This document shows, one piece after another, positions 8,831-16,688 of a stretch of DNA of 64,000 nucleotides. The DNA comes from Leifsonia sp. 466MF. GTDB taxonomy: Bacteria; Actinomycetota; Actinomycetes; Actinomycetales; Microbacteriaceae. The position numbers were made by a program, and so were the translations under genes. The stretch lies in contig NZ_LT629696.1 of NCBI RefSeq assembly GCF_900100265.1, forward strand, positions 4,077,348 through 4,141,347. Reading direction: 5' to 3'. The notes under the pieces are model-generated. The model had not been told where the DNA came from and searched no databases. It worked only from the letters and a program-made list of their open reading frames with translations. Numbering within the stretch: position 1 is the first letter of the stretch; every line of letters begins with the position of its first letter.

Positions 8831-8878
8831 GTTCTACCGGCTCTGAGTTCTACCGGCTCTGAGTTCTACCGGCTCTGA
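8817..8878. repeat. 16-bp tandem repeat spanning two convergent gene ends
   Basis: The unit ccggctctgagttcta is repeated three times (8821-8868) plus a partial copy. It starts in the last codons of the lactonase gene and ends inside the last codons of the convergent GntR gene. Because 16 is not a multiple of three, the same FYRL-stop ending appears in each plus-strand frame. It is a likely product of slipped-strand duplication and may vary in copy number between strains. Confidence 0.85.
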
Positions 8879-9543
8879 TCCGTCGGCGGGTCCTCGAGGA
8901 GGGTGCCCGCCGCGTGCGCGCGGAACAGAGCGGATGCGGCGGCCGGGTCGTCGCCGTCCAGCCGATCCAGCAGGCTGCGATGCCAGTCGGCGACCTCGTG
9001 CCAGTCGCCCTCGAAGCTCGGGTCGCCCAGCACGTGCATCGAGCGCAGTCCCGGCTCGATGATGTCCCACATCCGAGGGAGATAGCTGTTGCCGCTGGCC
9101 TCGACGACCGAGCGGTGGAAGGTGAAGTCGAGCTCGCGGAAGGCGTCCAGGTCGCCGGAGTCCGCTGCGGCGTGCATCTGCTGGATGAGGTCGGCGAGGC
9201 GGGCGTGGACGGCCGGGGACAGGGTGCCGCAGGCGAGGCGCCCGGCGATGGCCTCCAGCTCCGCCCGCGCGGCCCTGGCCTGCATGAACTCCTCCTCGGA
9301 GTAGCTCGCGACGAAGTTGCCGAGATGACGCACGTGCGACACCAGCCCCTCGTGCGCGAGCTGCTTGAGGGCCTCGCGCACCGGCGCCTGGCTGACCTGC
9401 ATGCGCTTGGCGAGCTGCGACTCCACCAGCTGCTCGCCCGGCGGCAGCGTCCCCTCCTTGATCATGGTCTTCATCAGTTCGTAGATCTGATCCGAGAGGA
9501 GCCCGCGCTTGAGGCCCGCGAGGGAGGTGAAGGGGTCGGTCAT
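8866..9543 (-). CDS. GntR-family regulator with FCD domain (FadR subfamily)
   Basis: A 225-aa regulator. The winged helix covers residues 10-75 (LAKRMQVSQAPVREALKQL as recognition helix region, GNFVASY as wing). The all-helical FCD ligand domain follows, with the metal-binding pattern visible as D..FHRSVVEASGN and a later H in ADWHRSLL. FCD proteins typically sense organic or sugar acids. The ATG overlaps the stop of the upstream SGNH hydrolase gene (ATGA), so both are expressed from the promoter at about 10.2 kb that carries the shared GATTATCGATTA site. Its last codons lie in a 16-bp tandem repeat. Confidence 0.9.
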   Translation of the reverse strand: MTDPFTSLAGLKRGLLSDQIYELMKTMIKEGTLPPGEQLVESQLAKRMQVSQAPVREALKQLAHEGLVSHVRHLGNFVASYSEEEFMQARAARAELEAIAGRLACGTLSPAVHARLADLIQQMHAAADSGDLDAFRELDFTFHRSVVEASGNSYLPRMWDIIEPGLRSMHVLGDPSFEGDWHEVADWHRSLLDRLDGDDPAAASALFRAHAAGTLLEDPPTDQSR

Positions 9544-10172
9544 CGGTGGGCCTCCGCCCCAGCGACAATGGTCGAGACGTCCGCGGCGGCGGCGAGCCAG
9601 GCCTCCGCGATGATCCGCGACCCGGTCGGCGTGGGGTGGACGCCGTCGGGGACGACGGCCTCCGTTCCCAGTTCGGCCGCCGCACGCGTCATCGTCTCGT
9701 GCAGCGGCACCAGGCGCGCCCCGGTCTCGCCGGCCAGCCGGGTGACCACGGCGCGCTTCGCGTCCAGGTCATCGAGCCACGCGCGCTGCTCGTCGCGGAC
9801 CGGGACGAAGTACGGCTCGACGAGCAGCAGCGATTCCGCCCGCACGGATCGCAGGAGCCGTCGGTAGGTCGCTTCGAAGGCTTCCGCGCTGGTCGGGTCA
9901 TCGCTGTCGAAACGCCGCCACATGTCGTTCACACCGACGTAGACGGTGAGGACGTCGGGGTGCTCGGCCAGCACCTCGTCGTCCCACCGCCGCTCCAGGT
10001 CCACGGCCCGATCTCCGGCGATCCCCCGGTTGATCACGGTGGCATCGGCCCCCTGCGCCGTGAGTTCCTCCGCGATCATCGCCACGTAGCCGTCGCCGAG
10101 CGACCGGCCGTCGGAGCGGTCGCGCCCCGCGTCCGTGATCGAGTCGCCCGCGAAGACCAGTCGTTGCGTCAT
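9540..10172 (-). CDS. SGNH/GDSL-type esterase, cytoplasmic
   Basis: A 210-aa lipase/esterase-like hydrolase with all four SGNH blocks: the nucleophile Ser in FAGDSITDAG, Gly in GIAGDRA, Asn in VYVGVNDMW, and the Asp/His pair in DGVHPTPTG. There is no signal peptide. In carbohydrate loci such enzymes usually remove acetyl or other acyl groups from oligosaccharides. The ATG at 10172 is chosen over an upstream in-frame codon because AAGGGA lies at the right distance and GDSI follows within ten residues. It is the first gene of a two-gene operon with the FCD regulator. Confidence 0.88.
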   Translation of the reverse strand: MTQRLVFAGDSITDAGRDRSDGRSLGDGYVAMIAEELTAQGADATVINRGIAGDRAVDLERRWDDEVLAEHPDVLTVYVGVNDMWRRFDSDDPTSAEAFEATYRRLLRSVRAESLLLVEPYFVPVRDEQRAWLDDLDAKRAVVTRLAGETGARLVPLHETMTRAAAELGTEAVVPDGVHPTPTGSRIIAEAWLAAAADVSTIVAGAEAHR

Positions 10173-10215
10173 GTCGTCCCTTCGATCGGCGCGCGGCTGT
10201 GCGCGCTCGATCAGC

Positions 10216-10229
10216 ATAATCGATAATCG
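10216..10229 (-). promoter_or_regulatory. Shared operator (GATTATCGATTA core) upstream of the SGNH esterase operon
   Basis: On the minus strand this reads CGATTATCGATTAT, identical over 14 bases to the site at 1159-1172. It lies 44 bp before the SGNH start codon, the same distance seen upstream of the sugar-binding protein gene. That equal spacing supports a real operator or promoter element. Confidence 0.7.
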
Positions 10230-10304
10230 CTGGATCCGCGTGGAGGCCTGCGCGAACCTGAGAGCGGGGGCCCGACGATGCGCGACCCCCGCTCCGGCGT
10301 CGGC

Positions 10305-12308
10305 TCAGGGGCGTGCGCCCGCCGTCCAGGGCGCTGCGCCGTACTGGAAGGCCCCCAGGCTCGGCGTCGGATCGGTCGATCCGTCGTTCACGCCGGGCAG
10401 CGGGATCGCCGCATTGCGCGCGGGCGAGGCGGCCTGCAGCCGGTAGTCGTGCGCCGCGGCATCCACGAACAGCGGATCGCCGTCGATGAGGTTGTTCGAC
10501 AGCACGAGACCGCCGTCCGTCGCCCCGGCGAGACCGGTGATCGGACCGATGTTGTTGTAGATCTTCGTCCCGGTCGACTGGCCCGCCTCCTTCACGTAGA
10601 AGAGCGTCATCCCGCCGGTGTTGTTGTAGAGGAGATTGTCGTGGGACCCGGTGCCCAGGCCGTTCAGCTCCACGGTCCCCTCGTGGTTGCCCCATCCGAC
10701 GTTGTTGTCGACCTGGAGGTCGCTCATCCCGTTGTCGGCGTAGATGCCCGAGATCCCGAACGGGTACACGCCGCCCGGGCGGGGATCCGGATCGTGGAGG
10801 ACATTGTGGTCGATGCGGGTGCCTTCCATGTGCGACGAGCAGCACGAGTAGATCGCCGCCGTGTCGACGCTCAGCGTGGCGTGGCCGGAGATGTCGTTGT
10901 ACGCGATGCGATCGGGTCCGGCGGTGGTCCCGGCGACGCCGTTCCACTGCAGGTTGATGCCGCTCCGGCCGGTCCGGGCCATCGTGTTGTGGGTCACCGT
11001 CTGGCTGTGGCCCTGAACGGCGACCGCGGCGGCGTAGGTCCCGGCGTAGTCCACGTCCGTGATCACGTTGTCGATCGCGGTGTTCCCGTACCCTCCCAAG
11101 GACACGCCGTTGCCTGCGCTGTACTGCAGACGGCTGTTCTTGATCGTGTTGCCGGTGCCCTTCAGCACGATTCCGCTCGTGGTCACGCCACGTGTCACGT
11201 TCGACCCGCAGTCCGTCGCGCCCTGTGTCACGTCCCAGTAGTGGCTGAGGTATTTCCCGTCGATGCCGTCCAGCACCACTCCCGTGCTGGTATCCCCAGT
11301 GCGGATCGTCGCGCCGAACAGCCCGATGCCGGCGACATGGACGTTGCTGACGGCGGAGAGGTCGAACGCCAGGTCGCGGACCTTGGCCTCGATGCGGTGC
11401 CCGTTCGGGTCGTCGTCGCTGTACAGGTAGAGGCGCTTGGCCTGGGCGTCGTAGAAGTACGATCCGGGATGCCCGAGCTCGCCGATCTTGCCGGAGAGGC
11501 GGAACCAGGTGTCCGTCGGCACGACCTTGTGAACGCACGGCGGGGCGGTCGTCAGCGTGACGGAGCCGACGGTCGAGCTCGCGACCGTGCCTGTCGCCGT
11601 CACGTACCAATACGACGTGAGCGCGCGCGCTCCGTTCCAGTAGCCGGCCGGGCGGGTCAGCGTGGAGTCGACGATGGTCGCATCGGCGGTGCCCGCGTCC
11701 GCACGCTCCACCACCGGGTCGAGCAGGTCAGACCCGGGGAACGGGTACGACGCCTCGATGTCCATCGTGCCGTCGGTGAACACCTGGGCCTCCCCGCCGG
11801 CGTCTCCGAGGTCGGCGGCGACGCTGTAGACCTTGCCTGCCGCGACCGCCTGGCTGAACAGGGAGTTCGCCGCGAACGGGTCGGTGGCGACCACCGCATC
11901 CAGCTGTGCCTGGTCGACCGGCGCGAATCCGGTGAGCTGCTCGGCGCCGCTGACCACGACGTTCGCACCGGGCGCCGCCGCGAACGTGATGGGCTGGCTG
12001 CCCGTTCCCGAACGCGGGGGCGTGACCGTCTCCTCGTAGGTGCCCGATTGGATCACGCACGTGTCGCCGGGCTGCGCCTGGTCCGCGCATTCCTGGATGC
12101 TGGGCAGCGGCGTCTGCAGCGATCGTCCGTTGCCGACGCGCGCGGCGCCCTCGGAGACGTACAGGGTCTTGCCGTGGCCGGGATGGTGTCCTGGTGGGGG
12201 AGCCGCCGCAGCGGGAGTGGCTGCGGTGATGGCCAGTGCGAGGACGGCTGCGGCTCCGGCGCCGGCGAGACCGGCGCTCCGCGAGCGGGCACGAGTGAAT
12301 CCGAGCAT
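10305..12308 (-). CDS. Secreted right-handed parallel beta-helix protein, probable polysaccharide-active enzyme
   Basis: A 667-aa exported protein. The Arg-containing n-region, Ala-rich h-region and ATPAAAA cleavage region form a Sec signal. The N-terminal part has the DUF1565-like start of beta-helix enzymes (IQECADQAQPGDTCVI, then IQSGTYEETV). The C-terminal half is built of short Asn-rich rungs such as ITDVDYAGTY, RIDHNVLHD and YNNTGGM. This fold is used by pectate and alginate lyases and several glycoside hydrolases; the specific activity cannot be read here. Of two adjacent ATGs, the second (12308) has better spacing from GGAG. It carries its own copy of the island operator upstream, so it is likely co-regulated with the importer. 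Confidence 0.87.
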   Translation of the reverse strand: MLGFTRARSRSAGLAGAGAAAVLALAITAATPAAAAPPPGHHPGHGKTLYVSEGAARVGNGRSLQTPLPSIQECADQAQPGDTCVIQSGTYEETVTPPRSGTGSQPITFAAAPGANVVVSGAEQLTGFAPVDQAQLDAVVATDPFAANSLFSQAVAAGKVYSVAADLGDAGGEAQVFTDGTMDIEASYPFPGSDLLDPVVERADAGTADATIVDSTLTRPAGYWNGARALTSYWYVTATGTVASSTVGSVTLTTAPPCVHKVVPTDTWFRLSGKIGELGHPGSYFYDAQAKRLYLYSDDDPNGHRIEAKVRDLAFDLSAVSNVHVAGIGLFGATIRTGDTSTGVVLDGIDGKYLSHYWDVTQGATDCGSNVTRGVTTSGIVLKGTGNTIKNSRLQYSAGNGVSLGGYGNTAIDNVITDVDYAGTYAAAVAVQGHSQTVTHNTMARTGRSGINLQWNGVAGTTAGPDRIAYNDISGHATLSVDTAAIYSCCSSHMEGTRIDHNVLHDPDPRPGGVYPFGISGIYADNGMSDLQVDNNVGWGNHEGTVELNGLGTGSHDNLLYNNTGGMTLFYVKEAGQSTGTKIYNNIGPITGLAGATDGGLVLSNNLIDGDPLFVDAAAHDYRLQAASPARNAAIPLPGVNDGSTDPTPSLGAFQYGAAPWTAGARP

Positions 12309-12317
12309 CATTGCTCC

Positions 12318-12343
12318 AATCGATAGTGAGTAATCGATAATCT
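12318..12343 (-). promoter_or_regulatory. Shared operator (GATTATCGATTA) plus half-site upstream of the beta-helix gene
   Basis: On the minus strand the sequence GATTATCGATTA (12331-12342) is followed by a partial second copy, TATCGATT (12319-12326). The full 12-mer matches those at 1160-1171 and 10217-10228. The half-site ends a few bases before the GGAG ribosome site, so a bound repressor would cover the translation start region. Confidence 0.65.
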
Positions 12344-12380
12344 AGGATTCAGCTTCTCTGCCGTCAAGGCGTCCCCTGAG

Positions 12381-13493
12381 TCAGTCCGTCTCGACGTCGA
12401 CGATCGATGCGGGGAGGGAGGACTCCCGCACACGCAACTCCGGCCCGAGCTTCACGCGGTGTGCCGGCCGCCCCGGGCCGCCTTCCAACCGTGCGATCAG
12501 GAGGTCCACGGCCTCGCGCCCGACGAACTCTTTAGGCGGCCGGACGGCGCTGAGGGGCGGATCGCCGAAACGGGCCACCTCGTCGTCGTAGGCGACGATC
12601 GCGAGATCGTGGGGCACCCGCACGTCGCGGTCGATCGCGTGCTGCTCCAGGGCGATCGCCTGCGGATCGGGGAGGACGACGACCGCGGTTGTGCCGGTGC
12701 TGCGGATGACCTCGAGCGCTTCGTCCAAAGCCCGCTCCCGGCCCGGAACATCGAAACGGATGCCATCGATCCTCGCGACATCGCGGGGCAGGCCGAGCGA
12801 CTCCAGCGCTGACCGCCAGCCGAGGCGGACGTAGCGACCGGTCGGCGTCCCGCTCTCGGTGAGCAGGCCGATGCGCGTGTGGCCGGCCTCGTGAAGGTGC
12901 CGCACCGCCAGGGCCGCACCCGCCGCGTGGTCGGAGGAGACGCTGTCCAGCCGCCCGGCCGCCGCGTTGGACACTCGGCGCTCCGCGAGCACGACGGGGA
13001 CCGGCAGGGTGTCGAGCCACCTCAGGACCTCCATCGCATCCGCACCGGTGGTGTCCGGGGCGACGATGAGTCCGTGCAATCCCGGTGCCGTGAGCAGCGC
13101 CTCGATCTGCCGACGGGTGTCCCGAGCATCGTAAGTGGATGCCCGCAGCAGCAGCGAGGCGCGCCGCTGCGCCGCCTGGGCACGCGCGCCGTTGACGACG
13201 GCCGGCCAGTAGTAGTCGAGGGAGGGCACCACCATGCCGATCGTGTATTTCGCCGGCATCGGCGCGACGGACGAGCGCGGTCCGGCGTCCAGGGCGCTGC
13301 GCAGGGTCGCACCGCCGTGCACCCGGGTCACCAATCCCTGCTGCGCGAGCGTGTTGATGTCGCGGCGCACGGTCAGCTCGCTGACGCCGAGCTGACCGGC
13401 GAGGACGCTGACGCTCACGGCGCCCCGCGCGCGGAGTTCGTCCAGGATCCGCTCGCGTCGCTGGATGGCGTACAGGGGCTCCCGGCGGGTCAT
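12381..13493 (-). CDS. Hybrid repressor: DeoR-type helix-turn-helix fused to a LacI-type sensor domain
   Basis: A 370-aa regulator. Residues 1-65 are a DeoR-family winged helix (RRERILDELRARGAVSV, LGVSELTVRRDINTL, and the characteristic VHGGA). Residues about 85-360 are a periplasmic-binding-protein-like sensor as in LacI/GalR proteins (YTIGMVVPSLDYYWP, HTRIGLLTE, LAIVAYDDE). LacI proteins normally carry a different N-terminal HTH, so this is a domain swap known in actinobacterial sugar loci. The ATG overlaps the stop of the heparinase-like gene. It is the best candidate to read the GATTATCGATTA sites with a sugar ligand as inducer. Confidence 0.9.
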   Translation of the reverse strand: MTRREPLYAIQRRERILDELRARGAVSVSVLAGQLGVSELTVRRDINTLAQQGLVTRVHGGATLRSALDAGPRSSVAPMPAKYTIGMVVPSLDYYWPAVVNGARAQAAQRRASLLLRASTYDARDTRRQIEALLTAPGLHGLIVAPDTTGADAMEVLRWLDTLPVPVVLAERRVSNAAAGRLDSVSSDHAAGAALAVRHLHEAGHTRIGLLTESGTPTGRYVRLGWRSALESLGLPRDVARIDGIRFDVPGRERALDEALEVIRSTGTTAVVVLPDPQAIALEQHAIDRDVRVPHDLAIVAYDDEVARFGDPPLSAVRPPKEFVGREAVDLLIARLEGGPGRPAHRVKLGPELRVRESSLPASIVDVETD

Positions 13494-15517
13494 CCGATCT
13501 CCTCGACGACCGTGGTGAGCGTTCCCACCGCGACGGGGAGGGTGTACGAGATGCGGGTGAGCGACGGCCCCCACACCGTGCAGAGCTCGGGGTCGTCGAG
13601 CAGCCACTCCTCCAGCGTCGGCTCGGCACCCTCCGCTGTGATGGCGATGCCCCGGCCGTCCGCGCGCACGATCACGCGGTCACCCGACGCGTCCACCGCG
13701 CCGGCCGCGATCAGGTGCAGCATGGCCGCAGGGTGGGCGGGATGTGAGGCGAGCCGCCAGCTGTCCGTCACCTCGATCCGGCGCGGGGACGCGAAGCGGA
13801 AGGTCCGTCGCCACGACTCGCCCGCCTCCAGCGGGTAGGCCGCGCTGAGGTCGAGTTGCAGCTCGATCGGTGACTCGGAGGCCGGATCGGTCGGTGCCGG
13901 ATGGGTCGCTTCCGGCTCGCCGGCCGGCGCACGCCCGACGACGTGCGCGCGGAAGGCGGGCCCCTCGCCCTGTTCGAGTCCGTGCGGGGCCGGTGCGTTG
14001 TGCCAGCCGCTCTGCATCGCGCGGATGCGATAGCGATCCGGGCTGAACGTCTCGCGCGTGTAGGTCGGCTTGCCGATGTCGACGAGCAGGGGCCGCCCGC
14101 CGGACGCGACGATGAAGGATCCCAGATCCTTGTGGTTGTGGTTCTCGTCGTTCGTCCCGCCCTTGGCGGCGAGCGTGAGACCCGAGGCGTCCCCTGCGCG
14201 GTCGCGGCAGACGAGCACCTGGACGGACGGGAGCCAGACCGAGCGGGGAAGCGGCGCGTCCGCGGGCGCGGCGTCGCGCCACTCCGGGTCGGCGATGGCG
14301 CGGACCAGCCGGGGCAGACCGCCCGTGACCGGCGCGACGGGACGACCCGGGCGGCGACCGCCGCAGGCCCAGTCGGCGACCCGGCCGTCGCCGTTCCGCA
14401 ACGCCCAGCGGAACGGCAGTTGCCAGGGCTCCTCGTGCCGGCTGCGGGCCCAGCCGTCCGCGACGTTCACGTACCAGTCGTCGCCGAGCTGCATCCGCAT
14501 CGGGAAGCGCAATACCTCGGCGACGAGGGGCATCCCGCCGGCGTCCAGGTCGCCGTCGGTGAGTTGCGCGACGAGGCCGAGCAGCTCCAGCATCCGGCCT
14601 GCGCCGTTCCACCAGTAGGCGACGCCCTCGTCGATCGCGCCGTCCGTCGGAAGCGTCGCCACGTAGCGGTCCAGGCTGTCGAGGGCTCGGGCGGCCATCC
14701 TCGCCACGCGCTCCGGGTCGTCGAGCAGCAGCACCGCAGCCAGCAGCACATTGCCGAGGATCCACGGATTCCAGTTGTTGACCTCTCGCCAGTAGCCCAG
14801 CCACCAGAAGTCGTCGCGTGTCTCGAACGGAGTGAACACCCGGGCCTCGGCCTCCGACCGGATTCGCTCGCTCAGCCCGGGCCACGCCTGCTCCCACTCC
14901 CCTCCGAGCACGCGATCTGCGACGGCGAGCTGGGCGACGACCTCGCCCGCGGCGAGGTCGAGGTACGGCGCCGAAACGTCGGGCAGGACGAAATCCCGGC
15001 GGGCGTGCGCATCGTCGTGGGCCGGGAGCGACCAGGTGCTCTGCTCACAGAGAAGGACGGCACCGTCGGCCGCCTCGTCGAGCCACACCGAGGAGCGGGT
15101 CGCCGCCGCGAGGACGACGGCTCGGGTGAGCCGATGTCGGCGGGAGTCGACGGCGATCTCGTACTGCCTGCGGTCGCCGTCTCGCACGTAGCGGGCGAAC
15201 AGCGTGGCGGTCGCGTCGACCCACGGCCGCGGGAGGTCGCCCTCCGCGTCCACCCGGAGGTGTTCGATCGTGAACGGGTCCACACCGTCCCAGACCCGCC
15301 GGTCGCCCGATGCCGGGATGCCGGTCCGACGTCGCAGCCCTTCCGTGCCTTCCCGGAGGAAGCGCTCGCGGAGCGCGGGTTCGCGCATCCGCTCGCCCCA
15401 CTGGGCGAACAGGGGTCCGGAGAACGCTGTGACCCGTACATCGGCCGGGGGCCTGGTATGAGCGCTCACGCGGGCGAGGGGGGTCGGATGCGTGCCTGTC
15501 GCCGTCGAACGATTCAC
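13490..15517 (-). CDS. Heparinase II/III-family protein, probable intracellular polysaccharide lyase
   Basis: A 675-aa protein. The N-terminal half is an (alpha/alpha) toroid with the family-typical NNWNPWILGNVLLAA segment (about residues 235-250). The C-terminal half is the heparinase II/III beta-sandwich domain with NDENHNHKDLGSFIV and the HNAP active-site region (metal and catalytic His residues). Family members cleave uronic-acid-containing polysaccharides by beta-elimination. No signal peptide is visible, so it likely acts on imported oligosaccharides. The GTG at 15517 follows GGGAGG at eight bases. The operon continues into the hybrid repressor. Confidence 0.88.
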   Translation of the reverse strand: MNRSTATGTHPTPLARVSAHTRPPADVRVTAFSGPLFAQWGERMREPALRERFLREGTEGLRRRTGIPASGDRRVWDGVDPFTIEHLRVDAEGDLPRPWVDATATLFARYVRDGDRRQYEIAVDSRRHRLTRAVVLAAATRSSVWLDEAADGAVLLCEQSTWSLPAHDDAHARRDFVLPDVSAPYLDLAAGEVVAQLAVADRVLGGEWEQAWPGLSERIRSEAEARVFTPFETRDDFWWLGYWREVNNWNPWILGNVLLAAVLLLDDPERVARMAARALDSLDRYVATLPTDGAIDEGVAYWWNGAGRMLELLGLVAQLTDGDLDAGGMPLVAEVLRFPMRMQLGDDWYVNVADGWARSRHEEPWQLPFRWALRNGDGRVADWACGGRRPGRPVAPVTGGLPRLVRAIADPEWRDAAPADAPLPRSVWLPSVQVLVCRDRAGDASGLTLAAKGGTNDENHNHKDLGSFIVASGGRPLLVDIGKPTYTRETFSPDRYRIRAMQSGWHNAPAPHGLEQGEGPAFRAHVVGRAPAGEPEATHPAPTDPASESPIELQLDLSAAYPLEAGESWRRTFRFASPRRIEVTDSWRLASHPAHPAAMLHLIAAGAVDASGDRVIVRADGRGIAITAEGAEPTLEEWLLDDPELCTVWGPSLTRISYTLPVAVGTLTTVVEEIG

Positions 15518-15668
15518 CGTCGAGTTCCTCCCTGAGCGTCCGTCCGTGATGGATTGTGTTCGAACGTGATCGCTTTGTTCGCTTGAGACGGCCCCGAGTA
15601 TGTACTGGTCGTGGCGGGCGCGCAACCGTGCTGCGACCCGCCACGACAGAAGGGCGGGCCGGGACACG

Positions 15669-16688
15669 ATGGCGAGGAAGGACTCTCCGCACGCGCTCGT
15701 GGTCATGGCGCGAGACGTCTACGAGCATCAGTTCGACGTCGCGCGGCTGGCGCGGCTGCGCCGGATCGCCCGCGTGGAGGAGCCGGTCTTCACCGATGAC
15801 CTCGAGGATCCCGCCATCGTCGAGCGTCTGTCGACCGTCGAGGTTCTGCTCACCGGATGGGGTGCACCACGGCTCGATGCCGCACGGCTCGATCGGATGC
15901 CGCGGCTCCGCGCCATGCTGCACTGCGCGGGCAGCGTTCGCCCTCAGGTGACGGAGGCGTTCTGGGAGCGCGGGATCCGCGCGACGTCCGCGGCGGAGGT
16001 CAACGCGGTGCCCGTCGCCGAGTTCACGCTCGCGGCGATCATCTTTGCCGGAAAGAAGGCGCCATTCATCGCGGCGGATGCCTCGACGCACGGCGACAAC
16101 GGCCTCCACATCACCCGGTACGGGGAGCTGTCGAACCTCGGCCGGACGATCGGCGTCGTGGGGTTCAGCCGCGTCGGGCGCCGGGTGGTCGAACTCGTCC
16201 AGCAGCTCGGCGACGTCACCTGTCTGGTCGCCGATCCGTACGCCGATCCCGCCGGGATCGCGGCGGCCGGCGGGGTGCCGGTCGCCCTGGACGACCTTCT
16301 GCCGCGGGTGGATGTGCTCTCGCTGCATGCGCCGGAGCTCCCGGCGACCCGTCACCTGATCGGATCGGCCGAGCTCGCGGCGCTTCCCGCACATGCCACT
16401 CTGATCAATACGGCCCGCGGGAGCCTCGTCGACACGGCCGCGCTCGAGCGCGAATGCGTCTCCGGCCGGCTCAACGCGATCCTCGATGTCACCGACCCGG
16501 AGCCGCTTCCGGCCGACTCGGTCCTGCACCGCCTGCCGAATGCGATGGTGACACCGCATCTTGCGGGGTCGCTCGGATCGGAGCTCAAGCGGATGACCGA
16601 CGCCGCGCTCGACGAGCTGGAACGATTCGCCGGCGGTCGCCCCTTCCGCGACGAGGTGACGAGGGAGGACCTGCTGCTCAGCGCCTGA
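15669..16688 (+). CDS. D-isomer-specific 2-hydroxyacid dehydrogenase
   Basis: A 339-aa NAD-dependent oxidoreductase. The Rossmann fingerprint is GVVGFSRVGRRVVEL. The substrate Arg is in LINTARGSLVDTAAL and the C-terminal catalytic His is in VTPHLAGS. It is divergent from the heparinase operon (about 150 bp apart) and probably reduces or oxidises a 2-keto or 2-hydroxy acid from the sugar route. The ATG at 15669 is preferred because it follows AAGGGCGGG and begins just before the conserved LVVMARD strand. Its 3' end overlaps the convergent lipid kinase gene by 11 bp. Confidence 0.88.
   Translation: MARKDSPHALVVMARDVYEHQFDVARLARLRRIARVEEPVFTDDLEDPAIVERLSTVEVLLTGWGAPRLDAARLDRMPRLRAMLHCAGSVRPQVTEAFWERGIRATSAAEVNAVPVAEFTLAAIIFAGKKAPFIAADASTHGDNGLHITRYGELSNLGRTIGVVGFSRVGRRVVELVQQLGDVTCLVADPYADPAGIAAAGGVPVALDDLLPRVDVLSLHAPELPATRHLIGSAELAALPAHATLINTARGSLVDTAALERECVSGRLNAILDVTDPEPLPADSVLHRLPNAMVTPHLAGSLGSELKRMTDAALDELERFAGGRPFRDEVTREDLLLSA

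Noticed and set aside
8821..8868. 16-bp direct repeats as a CRISPR array
   Set aside because: The repeats are contiguous with no spacers and lie in coding ends; no cas genes are near.
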